Of a stretch of 6,131 nucleotides of DNA, positions 4,579 to 6,131 are shown one piece after another. Source of the stretch: Lysobacteraceae bacterium. GTDB taxonomy: Bacteria; Patescibacteriota; Patescibacteriia; JAACEG01. How positions within the stretch are numbered: the stretch's first letter is position 1; the number at the start of each line of letters is the position of its first letter. The notes beneath the pieces are model-generated. The model searched no databases. It saw nothing but the letters and a program-made list of their open reading frames with translations, and was not told the origin of the DNA. A program made the position numbers and the translations under genes. The stretch is from assembly GCA_011682665.1 (NCBI GenBank), contig JAACEG010000065.1, forward strand, positions 1 through 6,131. Direction: 5' to 3'.

Positions 4579-6131
4579 GACAGCCCCAATATCTTTGGCG
4601 GGAGATTGACCAATCCCGCAAACGATAATTAGTAGTCATCTCACCCCCGACAAATTCCGTAATCGCTTTTTTCGCTTCCTCACTATTCATTCCATTAAAC
4701 TGCCCTGAATTAATTAAAATTCCATTGCCTGTAAAAACTTTACCATTTAAATAATCCCAATCAATCCTATCTTTATTCTTTCCTCTATTTTCTAGTTGAT
4801 ATTTCTTAAAGTTTTTTACAAATTTTTTACTCACAACCAAGGATTTAACTCTGTTTAATTCTTTTTCGTCTTCTTCAAAGTCTTCATCAATCATTCCAAA
4901 TTCTTTTAAATACAAACCAATATCAATTTCAATATTATTCTTATTTCTATAAATAGTATTTATTGATTTATCAGAAACTTTTTTTTCTTTTATTTTTTCA
5001 AAGCCTATCCTTTCCAGCAAAGCAATGAACTTTCTATACTGTTTTTTATTTTTAACTATCAAATCTAAATCATCATGAGCGCGATAAATTGTTTTAGCAT
5101 AAAACGCACAGGCCAATCCGCCCAACACCCAAAACTTAATGTTTTCTTTATTGGCCTCTTTTTTTATTTTTTCTAATATATCTAATACTTTTTTTGTAAT
5201 ATTATAATCATCTATATTTGGCGCAATTACTTGCCTAATTTCAATCAGTTTATTTTCCACATCCCTCTGCGACCGCGTAGCAGTATCAGCGTTCTTCTGT
5301 GTTTGTTCTGCGTTCATCTGCGTCGCGAATTCGTAATCCCTTTCATCATGCGCTGGAACTGCCATAATCGCGCCAGTACCATAATCACCTAAAACATAGT
5401 CGGCCACGAAAATTGGAATTTCTTCACCGTTAGCGGGATTGATAGCTACTAATCCTTCCAGTTTTACCCCTGTCTTTTCTTTACTCTCTAACCGTTCCAT
5501 CTCCGTTTTATTCTTTGTTTGTTCAAGGTACGCTTTTACTTCATCAATATTTCTAATACCTAATAAATTGTCAGTCCGAACTTGTTTCAAGATCTCGTGT
5601 TCTGGCGCTAAAACCAAATAAGTTGCTCCAAACAAAGTGTCTGGTCGAGTAGTAAATACTTCTACTTCTAATTTTGAATTTTGAATTTTGAATTTAATCT
5701 TACTGCCAACACTTTTACCAATCCAATTTCTCTGATTCTTCTTGGTCGCTTCTGGCCAATCAACTTTATCTAAGTCTTTAATTAAATCATCAGCAAATTT
5801 GGTAATCTTAAAAAACCAACCTTTAACTTCTTTTTGCTGAATTTTAGTTTTACAACGCTCGCAACGGCCATCAACTACTTGTTCATTAGCAATCCCGGTT
5901 TGGCAGGACGGACACCAATTTATTTTATCCGTCTTTCTTTCCACTAACCCATTTTCAAAAAACTTACCAAAAAGCCATTGAGTCCATTTATAATAAGATG
6001 GGTCAGAGGTTTTAACAATATGATCATAATCATAACTCAACCCCAGCATTTTCATCTGTTTGAGATAGTTTTTAATGTTTTTTTCGGTTGTTTTCTTGGG
6101 ATGAATACCAGTTTTAATCGCATAATTTTCC
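4556..6131 (-). CDS. leuS: leuS segment 1: start of catalytic core, Zn-ribbon, editing domain, nucleotidyltransferase insert (open at right edge)
   Basis: Residue numbers count from the first visible Met (6055); 25 more in-frame codons lie upstream to the edge, so that Met is not the true start. Four cysteines at 48, 51, 65 and 68 form the Zn-ribbon (WCPSC...CERC). The CP1 editing domain spans roughly 113-246, with the threonine-rich TTRPDT at 135-140 and GTGAIMAVPAHDERDYEFA at 226-244. D237 matches the aspartate that contacts the amino group in the editing site. A repeat-derived stretch (about 247-266) and a nucleotidyltransferase domain (about 281-432) follow. The catalytic domain resumes at FTGNGILINSGQFNGM (441-456) and runs to RQRYWGCP (487-493). 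The last six residues before the TGA at 4556 are out-of-frame noise. Reading that TGA as glycine, as in SR1/Gracilibacteria, would not help, because the homologous sequence continues in another frame. Confidence 0.85.
   Translation of the reverse strand, partial: ENYAIKTGIHPKKTTEKNIKNYLKQMKMLGLSYDYDHIVKTSDPSYYKWTQWLFGKFFENGLVERKTDKINWCPSCQTGIANEQVVDGRCERCKTKIQQKEVKGWFFKITKFADDLIKDLDKVDWPEATKKNQRNWIGKSVGSKIKFKIQNSKLEVEVFTTRPDTLFGATYLVLAPEHEILKQVRTDNLLGIRNIDEVKAYLEQTKNKTEMERLESKEKTGVKLEGLVAINPANGEEIPIFVADYVLGDYGTGAIMAVPAHDERDYEFATQMNAEQTQKNADTATRSQRDVENKLIEIRQVIAPNIDDYNITKKVLDILEKIKKEANKENIKFWVLGGLACAFYAKTIYRAHDDLDLIVKNKKQYRKFIALLERIGFEKIKEKKVSDKSINTIYRNKNNIEIDIGLYLKEFGMIDEDFEEDEKELNRVKSLVVSKKFVKNFKKYQLENRGKNKDRIDWDYLNGKVFTGNGILINSGQFNGMNSEEAKKAITEFVGGEMTTNYRLRDWSISRQRYWGCPCLFARR
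4760..5215 (-). other. Minor nucleotidyltransferase (MNT/ANT-like) domain inserted in LeuRS
   Basis: Between the LeuRS stretches IEIRQVIAP and VFTGNGILINSGQFNGM, which lie close together in ordinary LeuRS, sit about 150 extra residues. They carry the nucleotidyltransferase active-site pattern: WVLGGLA (Gly-Gly motif), about 15 residues later HDDLDLIV (D329 and D331, the DxD metal ligands), and IEIDIGLYL with D378 as a plausible third carboxylate. GKNKDRIDWDYL near the end resembles the conserved K-D-x-x-D tail of small nucleotidyltransferases. The nearest families by eye are the aminoglycoside 2''-adenylyltransferase-like and MNT groups. All key residues appear present, so catalysis is possible. 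Substrate is unknown; it could act on nucleotides, tRNA or protein, or be a passive plug-in domain. It is in frame with LeuRS and has no start of its own that I would trust. Confidence 0.75.
5265..5323 (-). repeat. In-frame repeat element, copy 1 (10/11-base array plus hairpin module)
   Basis: On the plus strand TGCG-like cores (TGCG, TGTG or AGCG) start at 5288, 5298, 5309 and 5319, spaced 10, 11 and 10 bases. Next to them is a hairpin-like module, CGACCGCGTAGCAGTATC (5270-5287), with an imperfect 5-bp stem, and a further TGCG at 5268. It is read in LeuRS as NAEQTQKNADTATRSQ, about 20 residues more than expected between YEFA and IEIRQV. It is GC-richer than its surroundings. Confidence 0.75.
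5672..5692. repeat. Seven-base tandem repeat, three units, in the LeuRS editing domain
   Basis: TTTTGAA occurs three times head to tail on the plus strand. The 21 bases equal seven codons and give FKIQNSKL in the loop before VEVFTTRPDT, a place where LeuRS length varies naturally. It is probably a slippage product tolerated because the total is a multiple of three. Confidence 0.7.

Larger units (their letters stand above)
3326..6131 (-). pseudogene. leuS: Leucyl-tRNA synthetase gene, 5'-partial, with two frame disruptions, a nucleotidyltransferase insert and repeat insertions
   Basis: LeuRS is the class Ia synthetase that charges tRNA-Leu in the cytoplasm and edits mischarged tRNA. The open frame continues to the right edge (ENYAIKTGIHPKK), so about 65-70 residues including the HIGH motif are outside the window. 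Recognisable in order are the Zn-ribbon, CP1 editing domain, an inserted nucleotidyltransferase, the catalytic return (RLRDWSISRQRYWG), IGGAEHTYMHLLYARFF, KMSKS and a C-terminal end with QINGKVRD. The coding frame shifts near 4577 and returns near 4024. Relative to WGxPIPxVY, about 8 bases are missing at the first point; relative to VIWNEKGVEGVYRFL, about 10 are missing at the second. The sum is a multiple of three. As written, no full-length protein can be made. Either the gene is decaying, with another leuS elsewhere, or the assembly is wrong at these points. I favour calling it disrupted, with that caveat. Confidence 0.7.

Noticed and set aside
4570..4590. Programmed ribosomal frameshift in leuS
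   Set aside because: No slippery heptamer or clear stimulatory structure is visible, and conserved residues (the PIP segment) are missing, which a frameshift alone would not explain.
4760..5215. Intein or LAGLIDADG homing endonuclease in leuS
   Set aside because: No splice-junction Cys/Ser or His-Asn motifs and no LAGLIDADG; the GG and DxD motifs fit a nucleotidyltransferase instead.

Overview
This is an AT-rich window in which both recognisable genes lie on the minus strand: a leucyl-tRNA synthetase gene (leuS, running in from the right edge), then a 668-base intergenic stretch, then a condensin-type smc gene ending just before the left edge. The low GC, the Lys/Asn/Ile-rich proteins, a short SMC without a hinge and a leuS carrying extra domains and short repeats in coding frame all suggest a bacterium of the Patescibacteria / Candidate Phyla Radiation. 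That placement is inference; no marker here proves it.

Right part (3326-6131, minus): leuS without its first ~65-70 codons, which lie beyond the edge. The editing domain, the Zn-ribbon, KMSKS and the C-terminal tRNA-binding domain are all readable, but in two frames. The middle of the catalytic domain (about 4578-4024) is one frame off from the parts before and after it. Comparison with the family consensus suggests two small deletions of about 8 and 10 bases, which together restore frame. The gene also carries a complete-looking minor nucleotidyltransferase domain (4760-5215) after the editing domain, and three copies of a GC-richer repeat family with alternating 10/11-base spacing. All three repeats are read in the same phase. 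The second copy is followed by a palindromic element that is also read through in frame.

Middle (2658-3325): no convincing protein gene, but dense structure. A perfect consensus minus-strand promoter (TTGACA, 17 bases, TATAAT, extended -10) lies 42 bases past the leuS stop. It should produce an RNA of about 360 nt with several strong stems, ending at a GC hairpin with a U-rich tail. An 11-base perfect complement lets the terminator be replaced by an alternative pairing, as in attenuators and riboswitches. I do not recognise the RNA family. A palindrome cluster and a weaker candidate smc promoter lie between the terminator and smc.

Left part (42-2657, minus): smc, 871 codons and intact, with all ATPase motifs at both ends but no recognisable hinge domain. 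The two genes serve unrelated basic functions (translation and chromosome organisation). The RNA unit between them is either an independent small RNA or a long regulated leader of smc.
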